64,000 bases of DNA from an uncultured Acetatifactor sp. (GTDB lineage: Bacteria; Bacillota; Clostridia; Lachnospirales; Lachnospiraceae), in NCBI GenBank assembly GCA_910584235.1, contig CAJTZD010000001.1:238962-302961 (forward strand). Reading direction: 5' to 3'. Below are positions 1 through 8,397 of this stretch, piece by piece. Position numbers and translations under genes: made by a program. Numbering within the stretch: position 1 is the first letter of the stretch; each line of letters starts with the position of its first letter. The notes under the pieces are model-generated. The model was not told where the DNA came from. It ran no database searches and saw only the letters and a list, made by a program, of their open reading frames with translations.

Positions 1-192
1 CAAAAATCTCATAGATCAGATACCAGACAGCAAAATGTATTATATTGGCACCCATCTGCAGGAAGCAGCACTCCCGGAGGAAAGGTCCAATGTGGAAACC
101 ACATAGCATCAATCGAGGAGTTGGAAAGCGGTGGCGGCACCTTATTCACCGGCAGCACAGAGGCTCTATTCGCCGAACTGGCGGAGGAATAG
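1..192 (+). pseudogene. Type II antitoxin remnant (RelB/DinJ-like), frameshifted and cut by the window edge
   Basis: Two reading frames join into one antitoxin-like C-terminal half. From base 2 one frame reads KMYYIGTHLQEAALPEE and hits TAG at 104. From about 103 the next frame reads IASIEELESGGG then LFTGSTEALFAELAEE and stops at 190-192. Removing the two bases at 101-102 restores a continuous NVETIASIEELE, so a 2-bp insertion is the likely lesion. The E-rich tail with LFTGS and ending in AEE resembles antitoxins paired with YafQ/RelE toxins. The toxin-like ORF starts 2 bases after the stop, the usual tight spacing of such pairs. The 5' end lies outside the window. The family call rests on memory of tail motifs only. 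Confidence 0.5.
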
Positions 193-194
193 CT

Positions 195-389
195 ATGTTT
201 AATGTAAGATACTCTACTCCGCGTTCCTGCAGCGCTACCCACAAAGAACCATGCGCACAGTTAAGTGGCAATTTTTCCAGATACAGCGAATGTCACATCA
301 CACCAGATTGGCTACTCATTTATAAGCAGACCGATACTGAACTGCTCCTCGACCGAACTGGCACTCATGCCGATCTGTTTGGAATGTGA
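195..389 (+). pseudogene. YafQ/RelE-type mRNA interferase remnant with internal deletion
   Basis: From ATG 195 the ORF is 64 codons. Residues about 17-64 contain LSGNFSRYSECHITPDWLLI and DRTGTHADLFGM, which match the C-terminal half of YafQ-family toxins (typical RECHI.PDWLLIY and RTGTHxxLF motifs, including the catalytic-region histidines). The N-terminus MFNVRYST also fits the family start. Family members are about 90 residues, and the segment between residue 8 and the PCAQLSGN motif is too short by roughly 27 residues, so an internal in-frame deletion is inferred. With the frameshifted antitoxin just upstream this is a decayed toxin-antitoxin locus. A functional shortened toxin is unlikely. 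No gene was seen between 390 and the flippase stop at 539. Confidence 0.55.
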
Positions 390-538
390 GCATTGCTGCA
401 CTATGCCAAAATCCGCAAACATGCATTCAACTTCATTCCAAGAGAGCATGTCCGTGCATATAATAAGCTGAATGTTGTAAATACTTCCGACTGTACCAAA
501 ATCAGACTTTATTGTGTTAAGTATTGGAAATTGGGTTC

Positions 539-2086
539 TCATCCTCTGGCGGCGGTGTCACTGGTAAGCAGCCTAAATGCTTTCTTCAGCATTTCTAATC
601 CTTTCTTATAACTTGGATTTCTGTGATTTATTAAAACAAACAGTATGTTAGGCACCAAGCAACAGATAACTAACTTAACCACTATTGCCTGGAATCCATA
701 AAAGGGTAATATATTACAAATCATATATGTAATCACTCCGAGGATTCCAACTTCAAAAATATATAAGAGCATCTTCAAATAATACTTAATTTCACTTTTC
801 AAAAAGTAGAACTTAAACAAAACATGCGTTTCCCAGGGAAGTTCAATACATACGCAACTAATAATTGTTGAAATCGCCACGCCTGCAACACCGATTTTTT
901 TTACTAAAATCACATTCAAAAAAAGGTTTACCAAACACCCAACTATTGGTTTCCATTTATCTACCCGCCACATGCCAATTGCATCCTTATATACGGTGAC
1001 TGTTCTCCTTATCTGTTCAAAGAAAAACCTCAATACAAGAGTCAACACAATGCTGATATGAAAAAGCAAATCCTCTCCCAGCCATAAAATCATAAAGTCT
1101 TGAAACAAGCACATAAAGCAAATACTGCACCAGCCCACTAGCCACATTCCCCATAAAAATAATACCTTGAAATCCTCGTAATTTTTATCTTTTGTTTCCA
1201 CAGCAGTGCTATTTCCAATACTTGCCTGAATTGCAACATATATCAAACTAGTAAATGTCGTTATGGCCGAAATGACGTAATTATAATTTCCATAGACAGC
1301 CACAACCGTTAATCCCAGAAACGCAGAAATCACAATGGAATCTAAAGAATTTGATATTGTTTTACCTATTTTTTGAAGTGCTAGTGCACTTACTTCCTTT
1401 TTGATTTTTCCGGAAGTCTCTTTGTCTAAATTGCCATTGCAGGTATATTGCGGATATCGTTTATCACATTCATACGAACACCAAAAATTATAGGTTATAA
1501 TATATATGGTTGTTAATATTACATATAAATACATATTCTTTAGCCAAACTACTATAAATATCTGTAAAAAGTTTATCATTATTCTGCATATCGTTGCAAT
1601 CCCATCTATAATATCATTCCTTTGGTGCGCATTAATGAGAGAAACCTTATGCATAAAAAGTAGATAACCGATAACAGTATTAACCAAATATAGTGTCCAA
1701 AGGATATATATATTGATATTCTCTGGCGGAGAACCACTGATGAATTTATCTATGAACGGCATTATGATGATTCCTACTGACAAAATAACAAATCCAATTG
1801 TCCTATATGCCTTTTTATACATATTCATAAGCGCCGAAACTTTTACAGTATCATTTTCAGCAATGGGTTTATACATACTTGCAATAATTGCATTCGCAAT
1901 ACCTAAATCAGCTATATTAAGAACCTGCAAAATAGAACTATATAACCCCCCTAAGCCAAGATACTCTTCCCCCAATGACTTAATAAAAATTGTGCGAACA
2001 ATAAACGGAAATAATATTTCGACCACGCGCCTTACTATGCCTACAATAATATTTCGTACTGAATTCTTTGTTCTCTCATTCTTCAT
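539..2086 (-). CDS. Wzx-type polysaccharide flippase
   Basis: Integral membrane protein of about 515 residues with 12-14 predicted hydrophobic helices, of the MATE/MVF superfamily (polysaccharide transporter). The N-terminal VVEILFPFIVRTIFIKSLG followed by an LGLGGLYSSIL segment is typical of capsule and teichoic-acid flippases. By family it moves undecaprenyl-diphosphate-linked repeat units across the membrane. The ATG at 2086 is preferred over a GTG two codons upstream because GGAG lies 5-7 bases before it. It is the last gene of the leftward polysaccharide operon, after the GT-D gene. The extreme C-terminus (TSDTAARG) lies at the border with a decayed toxin-antitoxin pair and may be slightly altered by that junction. 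The gene is markedly AT-rich. Confidence 0.9.
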   Translation of the reverse strand: MKNERTKNSVRNIIVGIVRRVVEILFPFIVRTIFIKSLGEEYLGLGGLYSSILQVLNIADLGIANAIIASMYKPIAENDTVKVSALMNMYKKAYRTIGFVILSVGIIIMPFIDKFISGSPPENINIYILWTLYLVNTVIGYLLFMHKVSLINAHQRNDIIDGIATICRIMINFLQIFIVVWLKNMYLYVILTTIYIITYNFWCSYECDKRYPQYTCNGNLDKETSGKIKKEVSALALQKIGKTISNSLDSIVISAFLGLTVVAVYGNYNYVISAITTFTSLIYVAIQASIGNSTAVETKDKNYEDFKVLFLWGMWLVGWCSICFMCLFQDFMILWLGEDLLFHISIVLTLVLRFFFEQIRRTVTVYKDAIGMWRVDKWKPIVGCLVNLFLNVILVKKIGVAGVAISTIISCVCIELPWETHVLFKFYFLKSEIKYYLKMLLYIFEVGILGVITYMICNILPFYGFQAIVVKLVICCLVPNILFVLINHRNPSYKKGLEMLKKAFRLLTSDTAARG

Positions 2087-2127
2087 ATTCACTCCAACAT
2101 AATGAAAAGCTGTTTATCATCAAAATC

Positions 2128-3075
2128 CTAAGACCAATAGCATCCATTTTCAACAATTTTCTTATTTTTCACTTCATCCTCTTGTTTTGGGTAAACCCAA
2201 TTCTCATTATAAAAATTTCGCACATAGTCATAAGCAGCTTCATGATCCCACCTTTTACCCTTAATTCCGAATAAAATTTGTGTTGCCCCCCCAAGGTGGA
2301 TTGCTTTTTTTCCTGATGCTTTTAGCATGGATGTAAGAGGAAGCCCATAGGCACCGCAGCCTAATATCGCAACATCAAAATCTATTTTCATGGCCTCTCT
2401 ATACATCCAATCCAAAGCATCAAACCAATTTGAGAATCTCTCATCCTTTTCTCCCGCAATAGTCTGAACCGCTTTTAATGTTTTCAAGCTGAACTCTGGT
2501 AAAATATTGGTACCAGGAAATATATCAGCTCTATGTTTATATTGAGCTTGAATTGTAGTCTCAAATGGATGAATCACAAGCACTTTTTTATTTTCTAACG
2601 CAGATGTCCAAGGCTTTTCAGGCGCTTTCCATGGTTCCAGGTTTAATAAATATGTAAGACAAATATCCTTTCTCATATATTTTCGTATGTAATATTCTTC
2701 AAAACGCAGATTCCAAACTGCAAGCATATCCACGTCTTTCATTGCATTAATCATATAGTAATTAAAATCATTACCATATTCAACATCATTCGGAAAAAAG
2801 CCTGACCATCTACAAAGCTGCTCCATGGATTTCTCCCTGAGTCTCTTGATTGAAAATTCAAATGAACTGGCACAAAACATCTCTGATGCCCCGAAACGTC
2901 CGATAGCTATAGGCCTGTCTTCATTTATCCATTGGATAATTTTGTTATTTGTTTTCTCTATATCAAATACTGGTATTCTCGCATATACTTTGGGGAATGT
3001 AATTGTTTTTTTAAATGCATGGTTTATTCTTCTATTACGTAAATAATAATAAATTAGAGTTGGAATTTTTTTCAC
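2128..3075 (-). CDS. GT-D fold glycosyltransferase (DUF1792-like)
   Basis: A 315-residue soluble protein starting at GTG behind GGAGG. The motif RFGASEMFC near residue 60 and the motif LGGATQILFGIKGKRW near residues 261-276 are the signature ends of the GT-D glycosyltransferase domain first defined in streptococcal serine-rich repeat protein glycosylation (DUF1792). In such enzymes the domain transfers glucose to a glycan acceptor. Here the gene is free-standing within a polysaccharide operon between the flippase and a GT2 enzyme, so a role in adding a side or capping sugar is inferred. The substrate cannot be read from sequence. Confidence 0.7.
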   Translation of the reverse strand: MKKIPTLIYYYLRNRRINHAFKKTITFPKVYARIPVFDIEKTNNKIIQWINEDRPIAIGRFGASEMFCASSFEFSIKRLREKSMEQLCRWSGFFPNDVEYGNDFNYYMINAMKDVDMLAVWNLRFEEYYIRKYMRKDICLTYLLNLEPWKAPEKPWTSALENKKVLVIHPFETTIQAQYKHRADIFPGTNILPEFSLKTLKAVQTIAGEKDERFSNWFDALDWMYREAMKIDFDVAILGCGAYGLPLTSMLKASGKKAIHLGGATQILFGIKGKRWDHEAAYDYVRNFYNENWVYPKQEDEVKNKKIVENGCYWS

Positions 3076-3269
3076 GTTTTTCCTCCATATAGTTCATGTC
3101 GTTCATAACTATCACTTTTTAATACATCTCTTAGTCTTTATGTTTTTATACAGTCGCATTTCTTTACTTATATGATGTTTATTGGCAGTGCAAACACCAT
3201 TTCTCCCTGTTCGATTATACTTTTTTATGAAAAACATTACATTTAATAACTAACGCCATTACAAATTCT

Positions 3270-4088
3270 TCACTTTCCTAAAATAATTTGAACATACGGA
3301 ACTATAGAATAAATAACTGCAGTAAGAAAACTGCAGTTTTTGCGCAAATAGTGAAACCATTCTTTCCCTGGCAGCCCCTTTGGCGATTCTTTCTTCCTTA
3401 TACGTTCTCTTCTTGACAATGAAACATCTTTCCATGTCCCAACTTTGGAATTATCATTGCACACGCCTACAAAAAAATGGGATGCCAAGATTCTAATTCC
3501 TTTTTTTCCAGCCTGATATCCGTAATCAAAATCTCCCATAGCGTGATGATATACCGGATCAATATTATCCAATGAACTAAATATGTCTGTGGGCATCAAT
3601 ACACAATTAGCGCAAAATGTATCACAATATCGTTTTTCGTCATCAACAGACATAACATTTCTGTAGCCAGGCCTTATCTTTCCCGTTCGAACTACTCCAC
3701 TATAAGACATCTCTCCGTCCGAACTGCATGTCGCTCCAACTATAATACTTTTTTCTGCCCCAAGATAGCTTATTAATTTTGTTATTGCGCCCTTATAAAA
3801 TTCTACATCATCATTAGCAAGCATAACAAAGTCATACTTTCTGATATCACTTGCTTTTGCTTCATCTATTGCAGTACGCATACCCCCTGAATAGAAAAGA
3901 TTGCCATTCCCCTTAATAACTTTTACATTAGGAAACACGCTTACTGCTTCTGCAGTTCCATCGTTACTATTATCATCTACGATCAAAAAAGAAAAATTCT
4001 GCTGCTCATCCTGTAGAACTGTATCAATAAATTTTAAAGTTTTTTCCTTTCGGTTATAACATGTTATTAGTACAAGAATATTAGCCAT
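3270..4088 (-). CDS. Family 2 glycosyltransferase
   Basis: A 272-residue protein with a GT-A fold. The N-terminal ILVLITCYNRKEKTL, the nucleotide-binding VDDNSNDGT near residue 40, and ANDDVEF near residue 90 as the metal-binding DxD equivalent are all visible. The GNLFYSGGMR segment is common in rhamnosyl- or galactofuranosyl-type transferases of this family. It probably adds one sugar to the lipid-linked repeat unit on the cytoplasmic face. An AAGGAAAG ribosome site precedes ATG 4088. It is separated from the upstream acyltransferase by about 35 bases, consistent with one transcript. Confidence 0.85.
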   Translation of the reverse strand: MANILVLITCYNRKEKTLKFIDTVLQDEQQNFSFLIVDDNSNDGTAEAVSVFPNVKVIKGNGNLFYSGGMRTAIDEAKASDIRKYDFVMLANDDVEFYKGAITKLISYLGAEKSIIVGATCSSDGEMSYSGVVRTGKIRPGYRNVMSVDDEKRYCDTFCANCVLMPTDIFSSLDNIDPVYHHAMGDFDYGYQAGKKGIRILASHFFVGVCNDNSKVGTWKDVSLSRRERIRKKESPKGLPGKEWFHYLRKNCSFLTAVIYSIVPYVQIILGK

Positions 4089-4122
4089 TATCTTTCCTTT
4101 TATCTCCTTACAAAGTTGTCAT

Positions 4123-4677
4123 CTATTTTAACTCATGATACCAATTAATATCTGTTCTAATCACTCTCGCCGGTACTCCAGCAATTATTGAATTTTTTAT
4201 ATAGGTTTCGTTTGTAACAATAGCTCCTGTTCCTATTATTGAATTTTCACCTACCTCTGTCCCTTTCAGCACAGTGACGCGATGTCCTACCCAAACATGG
4301 TTCCCCACGTAAATATCTTTTGCATGATTTATACGATTTCCATTGACATCCAGTATTGAATGACTGTCACTTGTCCGAAAAACAATTTCACTCGAAAACA
4401 AGCAGCGTTCTCCTATAGATATTGTTCTCCCCTCTATACAGGCTAAATGGATATTCCCTTCAAAATGAGAATGGTTACCAATAGTAATAGTTGCCCCTTC
4501 ACTAACAATAAAATCCATATTCCGGCATACGCAATCATGACCTATATAAATACGATTATGGTTTCCCCGGAATAAAAATTTACAATTATATACACGACTT
4601 CCTTTTTCAATAATTAATTGATTTTCTGTTCCACTATTTATAATTTTGTTTGTCTTAAGAAATGCCCCCCTATACAT
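4123..4677 (-). CDS. Left-handed beta-helix acyltransferase (hexapeptide repeat)
   Basis: A 184-residue protein with repeated hexapeptide turns ([LIV]-G-x4), for example IGHDC, IGNHSHFEG, IGERCLF and VGENSIIGTGAIV. The motif YVGNHVWVGHRVTVLKG carries the catalytic-type histidine, and AGVPARVIR closes the helix as in NodL/WcaF/maltose acetyltransferase-like enzymes. By family it moves an acetyl group from acetyl-CoA to a sugar hydroxyl or amino group. Lying among glycosyltransferases, it probably O- or N-acetylates the surface glycan or a precursor sugar. The exact acceptor is unknown. Confidence 0.85.
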   Translation of the reverse strand: MYRGAFLKTNKIINSGTENQLIIEKGSRVYNCKFLFRGNHNRIYIGHDCVCRNMDFIVSEGATITIGNHSHFEGNIHLACIEGRTISIGERCLFSSEIVFRTSDSHSILDVNGNRINHAKDIYVGNHVWVGHRVTVLKGTEVGENSIIGTGAIVTNETYIKNSIIAGVPARVIRTDINWYHELK

Positions 4678-4846
4678 AATTTAACACCTTTTCTTCCTCT
4701 AAAATGGTTTCTGCAAAGTACAGTATATATGGATGATAATACAAACATCAGCTTTTCATGATCCCTAACATAACGTTTTATCGTATACAACATTTCCTAT
4801 CCCCCATTCATTTATATAACCGTCGTATTATATTTAATATCAGATT

Positions 4847-5983
4847 TTATACATTTCGTATCCATTCATCTAGTAATATCATTTTATCTTGAAATAAAAA
4901 TGGCATCCTGCTTTTATGCGGCTTCCAGGGCTCGCTTATCGGTTTTATTCTTAATGTAATTTCTTTAAAGTCTATAATTGGTTTTCTTATATCCAGTATC
5001 AATCCATTTTCATCATTTATCAGGCAAGTGGCCCCTGCATTTTCAGAAACCATCGCAAACTCGCCTGCTAATAACGCCTCGTTTACTACCGCTCCAAAAG
5101 GTTCATAGCTACTAGGAAGCACTAGTATCTGTCCGGCAAGATACCATGCCTTAAGTTCTATTCCCTCTTTTCTGCCAACATAATATATATATCCCTCACC
5201 GTTTGCGTCTTTAATCATACTTTGAATTCTGCTTAATATATCAGGAAATTTCTGCGACATGCCTCCTATTAACACAAGTACATTATCCGGACTCGATTTA
5301 TGACTTTCCAAAAAAGACTTTACCAGATATTCAACATTCTTTTCCGGAGCCATTCGTCCAACATATAAAAAAATTCTCTTTCCTACTAAATTGTACGATT
5401 TTATAAGTTTATGCGCTTCGTTTACGATTTGATCTCTGTTCTCATAAAATTCCCTTTCATCCTGTATGATAGGAAAAACGAATGTATTCGCCTTAAAGTT
5501 TTCTTTATACCACCTTTCCACCTTTTCATTGCATAAAATAATGCCATCTAAATATTTGATTCCAATATTTCGCGAAACTTTTCTTACACCCTTACATTCT
5601 TTCGCCATATTAAAACTGTCATCGCATATTGTAATAATTTTATACTGCTTCCTGTAAATATACCTAGTCAGTATTGCACTCCATAAGCCTTCCCCATATT
5701 CCCCTACTATGACAACATCCGGATTATACTCAAGAATCCGTTTTTTATGTCCGAAATAAAAACTTCTGCCCTTTATTGTTATACTCTTTTTAAAATAGTC
5801 TGGCTTAAATTGGAACTTCTGGCTTATTGCATCATAATCAAACTTTTGACTTTTTAAATTCTTATAGTATAAACAGACTCTCGCTTCAAACCTTTTATAT
5901 AATTCATTAAAGAAAGAAATTCTATAGGGCGCAATTGTAGAATGAAAAATTAATATCTTTTTATTTGCAAAATTTGAACCCAT
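4847..5983 (-). CDS. GT4 family glycosyltransferase
   Basis: A 378-residue GT-B fold enzyme. The C-terminal half holds FLYVGRMAPEKNVEYLVKSF, the usual glycosyltransferase group 1 nucleotide-sugar motif, and SSYEPFGAVVNEALLAGE, the EX7E catalytic/phosphate-binding motif. The N-terminal half (IFHSTIAPYRISFFNEL) is the acceptor-binding Rossmann domain. It probably builds the repeat unit of the surface polysaccharide in the cytoplasm. GGAG lies 10-13 bases before ATG 5983. The next gene upstream in the transcript is the Wzy-like polymerase, 48 bases away. Confidence 0.88.
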   Translation of the reverse strand: MGSNFANKKILIFHSTIAPYRISFFNELYKRFEARVCLYYKNLKSQKFDYDAISQKFQFKPDYFKKSITIKGRSFYFGHKKRILEYNPDVVIVGEYGEGLWSAILTRYIYRKQYKIITICDDSFNMAKECKGVRKVSRNIGIKYLDGIILCNEKVERWYKENFKANTFVFPIIQDEREFYENRDQIVNEAHKLIKSYNLVGKRIFLYVGRMAPEKNVEYLVKSFLESHKSSPDNVLVLIGGMSQKFPDILSRIQSMIKDANGEGYIYYVGRKEGIELKAWYLAGQILVLPSSYEPFGAVVNEALLAGEFAMVSENAGATCLINDENGLILDIRKPIIDFKEITLRIKPISEPWKPHKSRMPFLFQDKMILLDEWIRNV

Positions 5984-6031
5984 TCCTTTGAACTCCTTCT
6001 CTCCTCTTTTTTAATGGTTTTCTCTGTTTCC

Positions 6032-7186
6032 TCAGCACACTTTATCTGAGCCGCCTCGCATTCTTTCTCTTTTCATCACCACATTAAATATTTCATTTCC
6101 TACTATTATAAAAGAATAATTCATAAAGCTATTTATAAAAAATTGTTCCGTATATCCATATAGTACAAACAAAAAAGTTATATAAACTCCGTATACATCC
6201 CCCCTGTGTACCATACTTTTTATTGCCACAATATATACTATACAAATTACTGCTGACATAATTATTCCGTATTTCATCAGCAAAAAGACATATGCATTGT
6301 CAATAAAAGCGCTTAAATTTTTTGAGTTTCCAAATAGCGTAACAGTATCTGATGTCAAAACTGTATGCGCATGACCAATCCTCCCTGTCAATAACCGATT
6401 CAAAATACCAGCCGGGTTATTTCCCCAATAATTTCCATCATAAAATAGCGGAACTGTAAAACTTAACAGAACAATGGCAATCATTCCCATACATAACAAA
6501 CGTATTAACCATTTAGTCATTTTCTTTCTTCTGGCTATGACTTTCAAGAAGCACCCTAATAAGATTGCAATGCTTCCCATAATAAATCCGCTCCGAGAAG
6601 TCGAGTATTTATAGATGACACAGCTTAATGCAAAAAGGAAAGATGCTTCCGACCATCTCACTTTGTCTTTACGCGTATATAAATATAAAATAATTAATAT
6701 GACAACTGTTGCATGAAGCGCATTTCCTGAACTATATCCCATGCCATGCCAGACCTTGCCGCTCTGCATTACCATCTTATCCTCAATAATTCCTCCATAG
6801 GCTAATGCCAGCTTTACACATACACAGCATATCCACAATTTCGAAATTCGCCTCATAATTACGTCTTTGGCAATATCTTTGACCCCAATCATAGCCATTA
6901 CAGAAAGAATAATACCCGTTCTTTTTGTTGTCATTGTTACCAGTAATGCTACACTAAACAAAAACAATGAAAATAGTAGCTGTTTCTTCTCCCATCGTAT
7001 TGACATAATATGCAAAATCCAAACAGGAACTGCAACAGCCGTCAATACATAATAAACATAATCTTCACTATCTAATCCTATCCCTTTTGCACATACCATC
7101 AAAAATAGAAATATACAAATAAAAGTCTTTGTTTTTAATAAATAGCTTCTATCTTTTATCCCTCCTGACTTAAACTGGTTCTTCAC
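6032..7186 (-). CDS. Wzy-like O-antigen/capsule polymerase
   Basis: A hydrophobic protein of about 384 residues with 10 or more membrane helices and a long extracytoplasmic loop (around YDGNYWGNNPAGILNRLLTGR), the layout of Wzy/O-antigen ligase proteins. No conserved active-site string is expected in this family, so the call rests on topology and on its position in a Wzx-containing operon. GTG at 7186 is chosen as the start because AAGGAAG lies 7-8 bases before it, reducing the overlap with the preceding GT4 gene to 17 bases. A longer frame opens at a GTG at 7213. It would join exported repeat units on the outer face of the membrane. Confidence 0.78.
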   Translation of the reverse strand: MKNQFKSGGIKDRSYLLKTKTFICIFLFLMVCAKGIGLDSEDYVYYVLTAVAVPVWILHIMSIRWEKKQLLFSLFLFSVALLVTMTTKRTGIILSVMAMIGVKDIAKDVIMRRISKLWICCVCVKLALAYGGIIEDKMVMQSGKVWHGMGYSSGNALHATVVILIILYLYTRKDKVRWSEASFLFALSCVIYKYSTSRSGFIMGSIAILLGCFLKVIARRKKMTKWLIRLLCMGMIAIVLLSFTVPLFYDGNYWGNNPAGILNRLLTGRIGHAHTVLTSDTVTLFGNSKNLSAFIDNAYVFLLMKYGIIMSAVICIVYIVAIKSMVHRGDVYGVYITFLFVLYGYTEQFFINSFMNYSFIIVGNEIFNVVMKRERMRGGSDKVC

Positions 7187-8372
7187 AAATTTTCTTCCTT
7201 TCAATACTAGCACTCTGATATATCATCATCATTTCTTTATAATTTTCATTTTCTGAATATAAATTTATGTATTTTTGCTTAGCATTTTCTCCCAAAACAG
7301 CTATATCCAGTTTTTCAAAACGCTTAACTGTATGTACAAGCGCATCAGCCGAATCATATTGAAACTTCAATCCATTTACGCCATCATCTACCAGTTCTCC
7401 TATATTGCCAATATCCCCGACTATTACTGGCGTTCTGCAGGCAAAAGCTTCTATAACAACCATTCCAAAAGTTTCATAGCATTGTGACGTGACAATTAAT
7501 GCTTTTGTATATTTTAATAGGTCTACCAGCTTTTCCCTTTCCGTAAATCCTATCAATTCAATATTTGTTAATCCTCTATTGGATGTTACTTCCCTATAGT
7601 ACTGTAGTTCACTACCTGCCCCTGCTAATATCAGCTTTCTATCCGGCATCTTGGAAAATGCTTCTATCAGCAATTGTATTCCTTTCATTTCCTCGATTCT
7701 TCCGACATACAAATAAAATTCTCCCTTAACCTTTTTGCATTCCGCTTTAAAGGTGAAGTTCGGTTTCACATAAATCTTTTTTTCCTGAATTTGTTTTATT
7801 TCTAACAGCTTTTCTTTATTAAATTCAGACAAACAGATATAATTCAGTTTTCCATAGACTCCTGTCATTCTGTGAACTTTCAAATTTATTACACAGACCA
7901 ATGTCTGTATCCAACTCTTCCTATAACAACGATATTTTAACGCACAGTTAAGCCCATGCTTCAGGCAATCCTCGCAAATGTGGCCATCCCGGTAAAATGT
8001 CGCCCCCGGACAAAGTAACCGAAAATTATGCATGGTCTGAACTACCGGAACATTTAGCGAAAGCGCTGCATAATACACAGATGGGCTAATCAAACTCAAA
8101 GTATTATGGACATGAACAATCTCAATCTTTTTCTTCTTGATTAACTTCCGAACATCTATGTATGTACGAGGATTAAATATAGCCGTAAACGGCAACGCCA
8201 ACTTCTTTAACGAAAATTGGCGCAGTTCTGAATTATTGCGACTATATAAAACAACCTCATGTCCATGGTCTTCCAGCATCTTCTTTTCATTGGCAACAAC
8301 GGTATCTTCTCCGCCCGGAACCTGATAATAGTTATGTACAATTAAAATTTTCTTCTTACTATTATCAGACAT
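7170..8372 (-). CDS. GT4 family glycosyltransferase
   Basis: A 400-residue GT-B enzyme. The glycine-rich N-terminal HNYYQVPGGEDTVVANE is typical of capsule GT4 enzymes. EFYLYVGRIEEMKGIQLLIEAF and SQCYETFGMVVIEAFACRTP (EX7E motif) form the donor site. A cysteine-rich insert at about residues 116-150 (CPGATFYRDGHICEDCLK, CALKYRC) is shared by many members with this N-terminus and may bind metal. ATG 8372 follows AAAGGAAA. It overlaps the Wzy-like gene by 17 bases, so the two are translationally linked. It is predicted to extend the lipid-linked repeat unit. Confidence 0.88.
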   Translation of the reverse strand: MSDNSKKKILIVHNYYQVPGGEDTVVANEKKMLEDHGHEVVLYSRNNSELRQFSLKKLALPFTAIFNPRTYIDVRKLIKKKKIEIVHVHNTLSLISPSVYYAALSLNVPVVQTMHNFRLLCPGATFYRDGHICEDCLKHGLNCALKYRCYRKSWIQTLVCVINLKVHRMTGVYGKLNYICLSEFNKEKLLEIKQIQEKKIYVKPNFTFKAECKKVKGEFYLYVGRIEEMKGIQLLIEAFSKMPDRKLILAGAGSELQYYREVTSNRGLTNIELIGFTEREKLVDLLKYTKALIVTSQCYETFGMVVIEAFACRTPVIVGDIGNIGELVDDGVNGLKFQYDSADALVHTVKRFEKLDIAVLGENAKQKYINLYSENENYKEMMMIYQSASIERKKICEEPV

Positions 8373-8397
8373 ATTTCCTTTTTCCTTTCATATACAT

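Noticed and set aside
312..542. Minus-strand 76-codon frame left of the flippase
   Set aside because: It covers the toxin remnant on the opposite strand, has no family resemblance and no convincing ribosome site.
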